From NCBI GenBank assembly GCA_947396885.1, contig OX377206.1, positions 87,355,960 to 87,419,959 of the forward strand: a stretch of DNA of 64,000 bases, given 5' to 3'. The first letter of the stretch is position 1. Each line of letters opens with the position of its first letter. Made by a program: the position numbers and the translations under genes. Origin of the DNA: Heligmosomoides polygyrus polygyrus (lineage: Eukaryota; Nematoda; Chromadorea; Rhabditida; Heligmosomidae). This document shows, piece by piece, positions 32,485 through 44,037 of the stretch. A model generated the notes under the pieces. It saw only the letters and a list, made by a program, of their open reading frames with translations. It searched no databases and was not told the origin of the DNA.

Positions 32485-33719
32485 TCGGGTTGTCCGGAAA
32501 GTTCTCAGTGTTTTGAGTGCTCCACTTTGAACTACCATAACTTTCTCAAATCGTATCGGATTTATTCGAAATGAACACCGTTTGAATCAGCACACTTTTG
32601 CCAACGGGCCACCTGCCAACTTATTCCATCAGCGAAAAAATTGGGTGGTCGAAATGCGACAAAATTCACGAAAGCTGTTTTGGCTTGGTCCTGATTGGTG
32701 AACATTTTACCAGCGAGAAAGTTCTGAAAGTATTGAAAAAGGTGGTAGTCGGTTTGTGAGAGGTCTGGAGGATATGGCGGGTGAGGCAGAACTTCTTCAA
32801 CCTTAAATCGTTCAACTTTCGGATAGTGATTTGTGAAACGTGTGGACGGGCGTTATCGTACAAAAGACTCGGGCCTCTTCTGCTAACCAATGCTGACTGA
32901 AGTTGACGCAATTTTCTGTGCATTTGGTCGATTTCCTTATACCCACTCGTTTGCCTCAAGGATTCGGCAAAAACAAAACATGTTCTGTTACTATTTGGAG
33001 GACGGGGAATCTTCCTATAGTAATCGTTCTTGCCGTTCCGGCGTACCGTTCAGACAGTTCCCTTGTTAGTAGGACTCTCTTGTGATAGTTTGGCCTGGTG
33101 CCAAAAAGTTGTAATGGATCACACCAGCCGCCGACCACCACACTGTGACCATTACCTTTTTTGGTGGAGGTTCGCCTTTGAAAAATGGCTGCGGGGTTCG
33201 TTGGTCTCCAACCACTGCCCGGAACGCTTTCTATTATCATACAGAATCCACCGTTCATCACAGGAGATGACTCGTTCCCAAAATGGGTCAGTTTTGTTGC
33301 GTAAAAGTAGGGAAGAACAAATCTCGAAACGCGACAATTTCTGCCGCTCACTCAGCTCGTGGGGCACCCACTTTTCGAGCTTTTTCACCTTCTCAAGGCG
33401 TTTCGAAGCATCCGCGACAGCAGTTTTACTGAAGTCCAGCTCTTCCACGAACTGTTTGGGATGGTCCAGCTCCAACCAGTTCCTTCAACTCGTCGACCAG
33501 GATTGCTCTAGGTCGACCGCTATGGGGGTCATCTTCGAGGCTGAAATCTCCGATCCGAAATCCAATGAACCACTGGCGTACAGTGCTTTCTCCAACATTA
33601 TTAGGCCTCCACACTTAATTGATTCGTCGAGTTGTCTTGGCTACGGGCTGTACCAATTTGAGGTTGAAGTAAAATATCGTTCGGAACACAAAACGATGAG
33701 AACTTTCCGGACAAATTAA
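32485..33719 (-). mobile_element. Mariner element C, nearly complete
   Basis: The ends share TTGTCCGGAAAGTTCTCA in inverted orientation (left 32490-32507, right mirrored at about 33697-33714) and are flanked by TA at 32483-32484 and 33720-33721. It is 1,235 bp, close to the size of a complete mariner. Confidence 0.9.
32700..33660 (-). pseudogene. Mariner transposase with all three Asp motifs, frameshifted
   Basis: Read on the minus strand, in pieces: an N-terminal region with GESTVRQWFIGFRIGDFSLE (helix-turn-helix), then KLEKWVPHELSERQKLSR, then ISCDERWILYDNRKRSGQW near 33248-33270 (first Asp), LLYDNARPHVSQ near 32836-32868 (second Asp), and PPYPPDLSQTDYHLF near 32750-32790 (third Asp). At least three frame changes separate these. 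Between the first and second Asp blocks lies an extra stretch of about 120 bp (about 32955-33075) that a normal mariner lacks. The enzyme is not functional as read. Confidence 0.88.
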
Positions 33720-33961
33720 TATATCGGCGCGGGGAGTAGGTTTTGTTAGACGATGTCTAGTTCTGTTTACAAACATTTTGAGGAAATTTTACTAGGCGAA
33801 ACACAAATTACTCTATCAGATAGAGCGAAGAATTTCGTATTAGACGGTATACAAATATGCAAAGTAATATGAATATTGAATCGGTGATAAACGAACGAAA
33901 AGCGGTTGCATAAAAGCCGCCAGAACATTCCGACCATCCTAGTAGACTGGTCAAGCAGCAT
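33720..33961. other. Unassigned stretch
   Basis: No feature recognised. Confidence 0.35.
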
Positions 33962-34400
33962 TTTATTTATTTATTTATTTATTTATTCATGACGTAGGCC
34001 GCAGTATACGTGGTACAGAGACAACGAGAACAGCAAGTCCAGACACACACAACCACAACCAAGAACCGAAACAAAAAATTATAATGAATAAAAGAAAAAC
34101 TAAATTAAACAACTAAAACAAGGATTACAAGCAGGAATAAGAACTTAGGACACCTCTGCAAATGCAATTTTACTGGTCCTTCCTTCTGAAATAACTAAGC
34201 GACAGGTGCTGGAAGTTATCATTAATTACTTTATTGAGCAATGGAACTACTCGTAAAGAAAATAATTTGGCCCGACCTGTTTAATCGAAGAAAGACCAGC
34301 CGAACGCGATTGCTTTTGCTCCGCTGGAAGTGTAGAGGGGAAGTACACTTTTGCAAGGAGTGATGAGAACGCCGGGGCATGAGACAGCGCTTCGGAGAAA
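33962..34400 (-). pseudogene. CR1-like LINE 3' fragment
   Basis: The (TTTA)n run followed by TTTATTCATGACGTAG is the 3' tail, shared with 9775. The minus strand ends in LHFQRSKSNRVRLVFLRLNR, then FFTSSSIAQ and a stop at 34231. This resembles the C-terminal end of CR1-type polyproteins. The 5' part is missing. Confidence 0.6.
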
Positions 34401-34646
34401 ATCTCGTTAAACCCCCCGTCAACAGTCGACGGCTGCAGCAGCCGGGCGAGTGACCCCCGAACACGGCACGCTTTCCGCTTGTTGTGCCTCTTCCACGACG
34501 TCGATCACTCTTCAAATAGTGTCACTCGTCGTTTGTGAACACCGCCTTCAGATGTTGAAGGTAAAAGACCTATTAGATGGGGCTGTTTCGCTCCTCTTTG
34601 AAGTTCCTTCGTCCAACATGACTCGCATCTCATAATGTGAAACCAA
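34401..34646. other. Unassigned stretch
   Basis: No feature recognised. Confidence 0.35.
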
Positions 34647-34757
34647 GGGGCGCGTGTAGCGCAGTCGGATGAGGCGCCGACTGAGGGTTCCCGAACCATG
34701 AACCTGGCACAGAGTGCGCAGGGCAGCCGGCGCCTTTTCAGTCTGTGCTATTGATAG
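34647..34757. mobile_element. Two SINE-A heads joined in inverted orientation
   Basis: A plus-strand head (GGGGCGCGTGTAGCGCAGTC to GGCGCCGACTG) ends at about 34683. A minus-strand head (GGGTTCCCGAACCATGAACC to GGCGCCTTTTCAGTCTGTGC) follows at once. Only the Pol III promoter halves are present. Confidence 0.7.
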
Positions 34758-34785
34758 GTGTGCAGCTATCGATAGCACAGACCGC
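34739..34785. repeat. Short hairpin with TATCGATA
   Basis: AGTCTGTGCTATTGATAG mirrors CTATCGATAGCACAGAC. Confidence 0.75.
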
Positions 34786-35764
34786 GCATCGATTTTATGG
34801 ACTATCGGCGAGAACAAACATCTTGAGGTGGCAAGAAAATGAAAATGTTGGTCTTTAAATAGGCTACATAAAGAGTAGACAATACCGATCATATAGTCAC
34901 AATCGATACGTTTTATCGATCTAAGGTGGAAATCGAACGAAAATTGGCCTATGAACGGGCTTTACAGCAAGTATAGCATATCTATTGGCTGGTCAAAATC
35001 GATCCGTTTTATTGATTTTTGCTTAGAGACGGCCGTTTGTAGTTGGAAAAACACTAATCAGTATCGATTATTATCGAACACTGGATGAAATCCCCAGCAG
35101 CCATAATGGGTGTTAGACAGTCTCACGATAAGTTTCTTACCTCACGCTAACTCAAGAACTTCTTCTGCACTCGTGCTTTCCTGTTCACTGCCTACTTATT
35201 CTGTTTTCAATGGCGGCAGAGCGTCATACTTGTGCTTAAACATCGCGTGTGATAGCTGTTTCGCTATTGTAGAATTCTCACAATCGGCTTGATAAATCCA
35301 TTCCCTGTCCGGGGAATCCGACTTTCTTCCTTCTATAATTCTACAGCTCACCTATTTGGGTGAAGTGTTGAAAATTGTATGTGAGTTGTCGTTCATCGAT
35401 CATCAGATGATACAAAAAATTGTCGTCAAATTTCATCACATCTCACCAGTTCATAGTCTTAAAAATCTGTATTTCAACACATCTTTTGGTATCTGAACTT
35501 GTTTTCCGAACCAGTCTTCCTCCCGCACAGTGTCGTTGACATTTGTTTTGTATCGCGTTGCTGGAACAGGAAGAAGCTTCTTATGGCTCGACGATGCTCG
35601 CTACAAAGGAGGCCAGAAATTGTGGCATAACAGATTTTCCAGACACCACTTGAAGTCGTTATCGTCTACTTCCTTCTACTCCCACATAAAGGCGCTGCTT
35701 TTTCGTTATTATTCAAGCAGCCGGTTGGACTTACAAAGAACGTCTGTGAACCTTCCCTAACAAT
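34786..35764. other. Unassigned stretch, ATCGAT-rich at its left
   Basis: Multiple ATCGATNCGTTTTATCGAT-like words lie at 34900-35075. The rest is unrecognised. Confidence 0.35.
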
Positions 35765-36615
35765 ACCTATATGATTTTGAAGGGCATTTCACAGGGAACA
35801 CAGAATTGAAGTTTGTTTTTGCTGCAGATCACTGGATGATCTAAAAATGGAAAAAATGGCGCCTGGTAAACCACTTAGTCTTGAAGAGGTTTCCAGAGGA
35901 ATGGAGATCGCTGAGCTTACCAGTGTACAAATTCTGGCCCACATAGGGGTTAGAATTAATTCATTCATAGAGTGGCAATCAAATAACAGCGACAACAAAA
36001 TTATGAGCAACTTGGATAATTCTATGAATTGCAGTCATTCGAAGCATTTTTGCAGATCATTTTAGAAGACCCAGTGCAAAGATTTCGAAAATATTGAAAT
36101 CGAACGACAATGTTGCAAAGCATAAAATAGGGTCGAAATATTTAACTAAGATCGACATGATAAAAAAATTGATGTCGAAATTTTGATATAAGACATTGAA
36201 AAGCTGCACGAATTCGGTTTAAGATGAGCGCTTAAGAGATTCTTCAATCCTAGCCCAAATGTGGGCCAGAAGTTTTTCAGCACCCTGGGGTCGGATTTAT
36301 CAACAATTAGACCCATGGGTATGCGGGGTATAATGGGTAGAGATAAGGCAAGAGTGCGAGATGCAGGCTTCATCGTGGGGATCTCTACCCCCTATAGCCG
36401 CGGGTTAGTCGTTGAAGAATCCGGCCACTGGTGAGCCCTGGTCTCCGTTCCTCTCGAGACCGCTGCAGTTACGTTACTATTCGACAAATTTTCGCCATTT
36501 TTGGACCACCCAGCGGCTCGCAACAAGGACGAACTTTACCACTGTGCTCCTGTTACATGCTCTACAAGACCATATAGGTCTTGTTGAGAATCGTTGTGGT
36601 AAGTTCGCTGACGTC
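35765..36615. repeat. Inverted-repeat element P3, long copy
   Basis: The left arm (AATTGAAGTTTGTTTTTGCT, then GATCACTGGATGATC) mirrors the right arm near 36485-36560 (GCCATTTTTGGACCACCCAG and CAACAAGGACGAACTTTACC). An internal block AATTCTGGCCCACATAGGGG (about 35931) is mirrored by CCAAATGTGGGCCAGAAG (about 36256). A shorter relative is at 52745-53115. Non-coding. Confidence 0.6.
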
Positions 36616-36869
36616 TTTGTGAGTCACTTGTGGCAAGTATACGAATCGGATAATTCCTAGCGATCGCGAGGCAAAAATCGATATCTATTCTTCTCCAAGG
36701 CGACCAATCGCCACTGTCGTACTATTTTCTGGCAGCAAAAGTACCGGAAGAAGGGAAGTAATAGTGCAATATTAGTGTAAAATCATGACTGCATAATCTT
36801 TTCCGAAGGCAGGAGTCGCTGACGTTGCAAAGAGTGACCATGCCACTGTTGCCAATTATGCTTCTGAGA

Positions 36870-37673
36870 GGGAGAGCCTCCAAAATGGCGGTGAGCTTTT
36901 GCGATGCAATTTTTGCAGGATGCATGTAGGGTCCCGTATGGGGAATCCAAAACCGTAGTTAATTTCTCCGGAGTGCTTGTCTGTGGTCGAAAAAAGGCGT
37001 GTGGAAGCGTGAGTGCGAAGTTAATCACGCCCTGCTGTCCCTTAACCCAATGTGGTTCGCTGGCGCAGTGGATAGTAATGTCGCCTCTCGGCTGGATCAA
37101 GTAGATTTTACGGTTCGACCCCCGATGTCGCCATTGTTTTTGCACACATCGGGTCGTTATTACTATGTGCTTGCGTGCGACCGCAGAGTGAATTTGTACA
37201 CGATTAGTGCCCTTAGAAAGTAAATGTACCCCTTTTCTGCTTTCATTTGAGCTATCTCTCAATGGATCGTGTTTGCACAGCATTATATCAACAACGATAC
37301 CGTAATTGCACACAAACACATTCACTTCACGGGATAATTCTTGAATTTGGTTTGACACCGATAATAGTTACGCTTACTGCTGTGGTCACGCAGGCACATA
37401 ATAATGTGTATAAACCATGGCAACATCGGGTGCCGGACCGTAAAACCCACTTGGTCCGGTCGAGAGGCGACATCGCTACCCACTGCGCCAATCGACCACA
37501 TTCGCATGGGTGGCAGCAGGCCGTAATGACTTCGTGCACGCTCTTCCACACGCCTTTTTCGACCACAGAAGAACATTCCGAAAAAGTAACTACAATTTTG
37601 GACTCCCCAAACGGACCCTACATACTGTACAATCATCGCAAAAGATCACCGCCGCTTTGGAGGCTCTCCTTGT
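36870..37673. mobile_element. Palindromic element P1, copy 2, with tRNA-like arms
   Basis: GGGAGAGCCTCCAAAATGGC on the left mirrors GCCGCTTTGGAGGCTCTCCT on the right. The arms of about 290 bp and a loop of about 215 bp correspond block by block to the copy at 4823-5665. The left arm keeps the A box CTGGCGCAGTGGATAG (about 37059). Its B-box region is GGTTCGACCCCC (about 37113). Confidence 0.85.
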
Positions 37674-37773
37674 GAAAGCCTGTACGACTTATTTTAAGGC
37701 CTAAGAAGACGAAAATATCATGGTATTCAACTTGCAGGAGATTTCTTGCAAATGGAATTTGTACAACCAGTCA

Positions 37774-37778
37774 AATGT

Positions 37779-37818
<40 letters not shown>

Positions 37819-38064
37819 TACCAAGGTTGTGGGTGAAGCGGTTAGTGAAACACGGTAAACACAATGTATCAAAAATCGAGAATCAGTGAATAGAGTAAAA
37901 TAATCGCGAAGCTTCGGAAAGCGTGTGGCACAGCACCAATTTGCGGTAGACCATTCCGAACAGTTTTATATTTTTCTTCTTTGAAACGTACATATAGCTC
38001 CAGGTTTTTATAGGTTTGTATATAATATTTTATAATTTCAAATAGGGTTTTTTCGACATCCAGC
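37774..38064 (-). repeat. (TTTA)n array with probable LINE 3' end
   Basis: About ten TTTA units at 37777-37818, then a minus-strand open frame of 65 codons that ends at 37869. Its relation to CR1 C-termini is uncertain. Confidence 0.4.
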
Positions 38065-38366
38065 ATTATGTGATAAGGATAAAGGATAAAGGACGGCGTT
38101 ACTCAATTCCTTTTGGGATGCGCCACGCATTCTACTTCTACGGGATGTAGTGAAGACGATTTTGAATGCGTATTTGGCCATACAACAGCCGATGAACAAG
38201 TCAGTGCTTTATCCTTCCCAGACTAGTCTGGTACCAATTCACCGACCCCGGAGGGATGGAAGGTTTGGTTGGTCTGGGCGGGAAATCCGAACCAGGAGCC
38301 TGGTATCGGGTGCAGGCGGCAGTCGGCGCCTCCTCCGACTGCGCTACACGCGCCCATTATCTGATA
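38065..38366. repeat. 12-bp target-site duplication around a SINE
   Basis: CATTATGTGATA (38065-38076) and CATTATCTGATA (38355-38366) flank the SINE, with one mismatch. Confidence 0.8.
38077..38354 (-). mobile_element. SINE-A copy, near full length
   Basis: AGGATAAAGGATAAAGGACG to CTGCGCTACACGCGCC. A deletion of about 20 bp follows GGCCATACAA. Confidence 0.93.
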
Positions 38367-38900
38367 GGCGGAGGAAAATAGGCGGTGAGATATATTGTAT
38401 TGGAACGTTGTGCTCTTGTACCTATGACTATTTGTACTTGTCGCCTAAGGTCAATAGTAGTAATGAGTTTAGAATGGAGCATGTAATTTAACTAATTATG
38501 CTTCCAGAGAGCAGGAGTTTAGCCTTCAACTTTCTGTAGAAATCTACGAAAAATTCTACCCTTTTGGTTCACACAGATGCTGCTAATTTTGGTAGCTTCT
38601 TTCCAGTCAGAAGATTCGTATTTTATCTTGCTCTCTAATGCGCTATTAGTATTTCAAAAGCTCTGAAAACTGTCCGAGTTATAGTGAGTTTTAAGTGCAG
38701 GCAGTTGCCCTCTCTAATTTCATGTAGTCTGTGTTGTCATGAAAATAAATTTTTATACCTAAAATAGGGGCAAGGTGAAATTGCACATTGCAAAATATTA
38801 AATAATACCAATCACTGCGTGGTGTATAGCAAAAAATGGGGCATTTCTGTAGTGATCGTCTATACGGCCAACGGGGTCGATTTTTGCATTGTTTTTTTTT
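38367..38900. other. Unassigned stretch
   Basis: No feature recognised; ends in a poly-G run. Confidence 0.35.
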
Positions 38901-38939
38901 GGGTGGGGGGGGGGGGGGCGGGAAGAATAGATGGAAACC

Positions 38940-39600
38940 TGAACACTCCTATCATACAGAGGTTTGCTTTGATGAAGCTTAATTTCGTAACTGTGTCTTA
39001 CTCAGGAGATGAAGTTTTATGTGGAAGAATTTTACTTCTACATATCGTTTCCTCAAAGTAGAAATTTCTATTTTTTTTTTGAAAAAACAACGGCCGCGTC
39101 TTTCTGTAGAAGGACTTAAAATTTTATCATGAATAGTCCTAATATTTTAATTGCATAACAGTATCGAATGACAGTTACAAAGCTACATGCTGTTTACTTC
39201 AAGAAGAATTTTTTATCGTTCTGAAACACAACGAATTTGACCACGGCCCTTCTGGGTCGATGTTCAAAGAATTGATCTTTTACTGTGTAACACTACCTAA
39301 TATTCCTAACATTTTTACTGGATAATAGTGTTGAATAACGATTACAGGGGTATATGTTTTCTCCTTCGAAAGAAAATTTCTTAATCGTCTGAAAAACGAC
39401 GGATCTGAAATAGGACCCACCCACTCAGATCGAGGACCGCTGTAGAAAGACTTGAATTTTTTGCTGTTTAATAGTACCTAATACTTTTCACCACAACAGC
39501 TACAGTATTTTTTACCACAACGGCTAACAAAAGCTTCAAAAAATAGCGATTACAAAGATGGATCGAAAGTATTTCAGAAGAACTCACTTTTTGCTGAACG
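38940..39600. repeat. Diverged tandem repeat, unit about 160-190 bp
   Basis: The order TGTAGAAGGACTT, CCTAATATTTT, ATAACAGTATCGAATGAC, GTTACAAAGCTACATG, TTTTTTATCGTTCTGAAA recurs about three times with heavy divergence, for example GTAGAAAGACTTGAATTTTT at about 39443 and CCTAATATTCCTAACATTTT at about 39297. Confidence 0.5.
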
Positions 39601-39804
39601 GCAATCATAAAAAGTGAAATATTTGGAAAACTGGTGCACTAGTAAGCAGTCCCGAAAAATAGTGGTCGATAGAGAAGAACCAAATCGTGAACTGAGAAAT
39701 CAGTTTGTGTTATATGTACGTTTGAAATTGCCAGCAATGCAGTGCATGGCGCATTCCACAAAACGATTTGGTTGAAGTCGTTCTTCATTCTATTATCCCT
39801 ATTA

Positions 39805-40309
39805 GGGATGGGTTTCAACCTCCCGTGGAAATTCAAGTGGAGACCAGGCCCACTAGAAAGAGCTCGGAATGCTGAATACGAATATGGGTGTCAAAATTGC
39901 AAAATGAAACTCCTGAGCTAGTTATGACTCGTTGAATTTGGATGACCGAAGTACAGACTGACCGTGCAAAATAGCTTGCGCTAGAGCGGTGGTGGACCAT
40001 GATGTGCAAAACAAGAGCAGGCCATAAGAATCGAACCAACAACCTCTCACACGACAAGCCGGAGCACTACCCCTGCAGGACCGCCCACGCTGCCGACCGT
40101 TCTTACGAAGCCCCCATCCCTCACCGCTCCTGCGCCAGCTCTTTCACACGGCCATTCTGCCGTCCGGCCACCCAACATCGACAGGCCATAACTCGCTAAG
40201 GAGTTTCATTTTGCAATTTCGACACCCATATTCGTAACCAGCACTACGAGCTCTTTCCAATGAGCCTGGTCTCCACTTGAATTTCCATCGGAGGTCGAAA
40301 CCCTTCCCA
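39805..40309. mobile_element. Inverted-repeat element P4 with a tRNA-like loop
   Basis: The arms of about 125 bp (39805-39930 and 40186-40309) mirror each other: ATTCAAGTGGAGACCAGGC against GCCTGGTCTCCACTTGAAT, and GGGTGTCAAAATTGCAAAAT against ATTTTGCAATTTCGACACCC. The spacer contains a tRNA-like sequence on the minus strand. Confidence 0.8.
40020..40098 (-). pseudogene. tRNA-like sequence in the P4 spacer
   Basis: On the minus strand GGGGTAGTGCTCCGGCTTGT and the B box GGTTCGATTC look like the 5' half and T loop of a tRNA. The T stem does not pair well and the acceptor ends do not match, so it is a tRNA-derived remnant. Confidence 0.5.
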
Positions 40310-40989
40310 TGTTAAACTAATGGAGCTGGGCGATTCGGGCCGCCCCATGCGCTAACCATTCCTCTCAATGCAGGCAGCGAATGTCTTGTTTTCCTCGTGT
40401 GAATGCGTGCGACTAATGTGTCGCAAGCGTCTTCGATAGATTATCGAAAGGTCTATCCCTGTGGAAAGGTTTGCTTCCAAAGCTGAATATCGTGCAGAAA
40501 AAACCGTCGTCGTCGTCGAGTTCTTTTCCGGACGAGTCGCAATTTCCGTTGCCAGCAATTTAAAGTCGCAATTTCCGAGCGCGAATACGCTGACGTGCTT
40601 ATGCTTTATGATGAGGCTCTTGCTCGCCTTCTATGCTTCGCTGGCTGACTCTGCTATCGTATCGGAATCATGGCTTTTTTGAGCCGAATTTCCTACTTTT
40701 CACGGCAAACTGGACACTCTTCTAAACAAACCTAGCGCTTCTGAAATCAAACCGAACATGGCTCCTTCCACATTGAACTAGAGTCTCTCCAAAAAGGTTA
40801 AAATAATTTATTTGTTTAAGTAAAGTTTGCTATGAATTTTTCTAAAGTTTTAATCCATCTCCAAATAAGTGAACACAAAGTTCCATATTTTTCTTTTTAG
40901 TAATATTTTTATTTTTTAAGATAAAATATTGGTTTTAAGCCTTTATTAAAGTGCAAAAAGGAGGCTATTTTCAGTTCTAAGAAATAGGC
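40310..40989. other. Unassigned stretch
   Basis: Minus- and plus-strand open frames of about 70 codons near 40352-40682 have no recognisable domain. Confidence 0.4.
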
Positions 40990-41470
40990 TTCGTGTAGAC
41001 GTCGCGATTTTTATTCCGTTGATCGCAAAATTGGTGTTTTGCATGTAGCTTCATACTTGCAAACGATACAACAAAAACAATTGTAAAGAGCGAACAGATA
41101 TTCACGTTGATACTTCATGTAACCTGTATTCACATTATCAATCAAGTAACAGGTGCGACGAACTTTTCGAGTGCATGGCACGATCTCATATTTTAATGCG
41201 TTATATACACTTCTTTGCTGTGCTTCAATACTAATTTTATTTTATAACTTTTCAGTAAAAATTAAAATTTATAGAAATATTACACTTATTGTGGCAGGTA
41301 AATTAAAAAAATTAAAAGAAAGTTATACCAAATTTTTCCTGAAAAATAAAAAACGCAACGACCTTTTTGACTGCATTTCATGATCTCGTCCTCTAATGCA
41401 CTAAATGACTGCTGCTTTGTTACGCTTTTAAACAACTCTTTTGTTTTATTGTTTTTTCTCAAAAAAAGTT
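40990..41470 (+). repeat. Interspersed AT-rich repeat R1, copy 2
   Basis: Shares GCATGGCACGATCTCAT, the GGTAAATTAAAAAAATTAAA block and GAAAGTTATACCAAATTTTT with the copy at 10760-11260. Confidence 0.55.
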
Positions 41471-42130
41471 TATTAATCTACACTCATTCAGAAAGCTGAA
41501 ATGAAAACTTCTAAGAAATCAAATCTTCCTCAAAAAATATCCCAACCTTTTTGGAAAGTCTGTAGAATAATCTGTAAGAAGTTCGTTTCGATATGGAAGA
41601 CGTTCACTTTGATTTCAGAAGCATCAAGTTAGTTTAGAAGAATGTCAAATTTGACGTCAAAATTGTAGACATACATGCCAGTATTAGTTTTACTGGGCAC
41701 TTCTCAGATCAAACACCAAATTGCTTGCTTTCCTTCACCTTAAGATCAACCTAGAAATATTGTTTGGGATTAATTAATATTTTTTGCCTATTCATACAGT
41801 GTATCGTTTTCCTTTCGGCAATCCAACCTGAATTTTTAGTTATAATTATTTTATAGTTATAGTTTATTATAGTTATACTTATATTTAGTTATAACTATTT
41901 ACAGTTATACGCCTTTACAACAAATAAATTTTCCCTGCACCTTTAGTCTCACAATTAAATTAATTTTCATAATTTTTTATTCGATTAATTAAACATATTG
42001 AATGGTTCAATATATGCAACATTCCCTCTGCCTCTAATCGTAACAAAATTTTCAACATGTTCAGTCTTGAGACTCATAGGAATGATCTGCTGAGGACACT
42101 TAGAATGATTACTGAAACGATGGCCCGGTA
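41471..42130. repeat. AT-rich stretch with TATAGTTATA repeats
   Basis: TTATAGTTATAGTTTATTAT and related words occupy 41840-41910. The rest is unassigned. Confidence 0.5.
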
Positions 42131-42318
42131 CATGTCGGGAATATGTGCAGCATTGGGAGGTGGGAGCGCGCCAGCCAATCAGACCGCATCAGATTAGCGT
42201 GCCATTTAGAGAGCGCTTGTACGGTCAGTATTCTGATTGAATGACGAGTGTTCTGCCGGTGCTCTGTTTGGTTATGTGCGGCACCAAGTCCCAATGCTGC
42301 CCATCTTTGCGACATAAA
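42131..42318. mobile_element. MITE with ATGTCGCGAAGG-type ends, copy 2
   Basis: CATGTCGGGAATATGTGCAG and CATTGGGAGGTGGGA on the left mirror TCCCAATGCTGCCCATCTTT and GCGACATA on the right. Confidence 0.78.
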
Positions 42319-42344
42319 CCGGTAACACTACCGGTTGACGAGAC

Positions 42345-42665
42345 CTACACACTGCAAAATTCAAACACAAGAGATAGCCAGCAGATCTAATCTATTTCTC
42401 CAAGACCAGCAGCCGTATCCGTGGTTTACTTTTACCAAAAGGACTCTGAGATTCTATGACCTGGGATCGGCTTTGAGTTTTTAAGATTCTCAAAAAACAA
42501 GCGCTTTCTAATCTCTATCCCAGTTTAAGGAGCGATATTGTTGGCAGATATCTTCTACAGCATCTAACTAGCTGTTATGCGTTGTATTGTAATATTCAAG
42601 CTTTTCTGTGTTTTTATTTTCACTGCGTATAATTGTACTTATTTAGACGTCCAAATAAATAAATA
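42345..42665 (+). pseudogene. CR1-like LINE 3' fragment
   Basis: Around 42430-42530, translation in shifting frames gives RFYDLGSALSF and a SLSQFKERY segment. This is the C-terminal texture of the CR1-like elements in this window. It ends in CCAAATAAATAAATAG. Confidence 0.5.
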
Positions 42666-42689
42666 GCAGTGCTAAGTCTCAATACATAC

Positions 42690-42900
42690 GTTCCTTCGTG
42701 GTTTCAGTGTTCTTGAATCTGGGCTTCTGAATGACTACGAAACACTTGTAGTTAGGCGAGTATCAAACTGCAGTGTATATCATGTTCTATCTTTTGTTCC
42801 AACACCGTAATTCTATCGAGATTGCACAAGAGTTTTATTGTTACGCTGTGTAGTGAGAATACCTAAGCCGAAGTTATAAATAAACAGATAAATAAATAAG
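42690..42900 (+). repeat. Possible second LINE 3' tail
   Basis: GTTATAAATAAACAGATAAA closes a T-rich leader. No coding similarity seen. Confidence 0.35.
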
Positions 42901-43260
42901 TAGTGCACATTTGCGCTGTCAGTCTAATAAGAAAAACAATATTATAGGATAAATGGCGGGCCATCTATTCATATAACATATCACCAAATTCATTGCTTTT
43001 TATCATCTTACGATAGGTCAATAAATATTATCTGAGATCAAGTAATAAGAATTTTATGCCAATTCAAACTGTGGGGTACTTTTTAGAAACGCTCTGCAGT
43101 AAATATTTGATATAAATTTTCTTTGGTAAAGGATAATTTTGATTTCCTTAGACCATGTCTATTCGAACTTCAGACACGTCTAATCTCGTTTGCAAAACGT
43201 CTCTTTTTTAAAGGTTTTCGGCTTCAAACGAAAAGTTGTACACAATTTGGATTGAAAACA
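42901..43260. other. Unassigned AT-rich stretch
   Basis: No feature recognised. Confidence 0.35.
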
Positions 43261-43566
43261 GATAAGGATAAAGGACGGCGTTACTCAACCCAAATACCCC
43301 CCCCCCCCTTTTTTTCGGAGGCGCCACACACTATACCTCTGCGGGAAACGATTTGAGTGCGTAATTGGACTATACAGTGACTTGCGGTGGCCAATCGATG
43401 GACAAGTCAGTGCTTCGTCGTCCTTGGTAGTCGCATCTGGTTCCAATTCACCGATCCTGGAGAGATGTAAGGTTTGATTGGCCTGGGCGAGAAATCCGAA
43501 ACAAGAATCTGCTGGTGTCGGGTGCCCGTGACAGCCGGTACTTCCTCCCACTGCGGTCCACGCGCC
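43261..43566 (-). mobile_element. SINE-A copy with a C run
   Basis: GATAAGGATAAAGGACGGCG to CACTGCGGTCCACGCGCC. A run of about 13 C then T replaces part of the 3' block. Confidence 0.85.
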
Positions 43567-44037
43567 TTGTAAAGATGGTAGAAGTAGATAAAGAAATTTT
43601 TGTTTTGCCTTTTTTGTAGGCGTTGGTTAGACATTATATTTTTATATCTTGTAATTGGGCAAAGGTAGAAGGGCGTCCGTTTTTGAAGGGTGCCCGTCTT
43701 TGATGGATGGAGAGCTGCGAAAGGCGTTGTTCCCTCGCTGCTAGGACTACACGTTTTCGAAAATAATGCTCTCATACAAACGTATTCCACGTGAGACCAA
43801 CCATGCTCACGACTTCAATGCGCTTCTCGACATTCGACATTTCCAATATACATACGTGACTGCAATTTGATGGATGAGTTCAACATGCTTTGACATATAA
43901 TTCGTTTCAAACGCCGCTCAACGTAGCCGTACTCTAGAAATTAGGCATCACGTGGTTTTCATTAGAATCTTCTGTCCAAAAGCTCTACTAAAAATGATTC
44001 TGGTGAACTCCGTGGCTTCATTTCACTTTTGTGCTCC
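43567..44037. other. Unassigned stretch
   Basis: No feature recognised. Confidence 0.4.
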
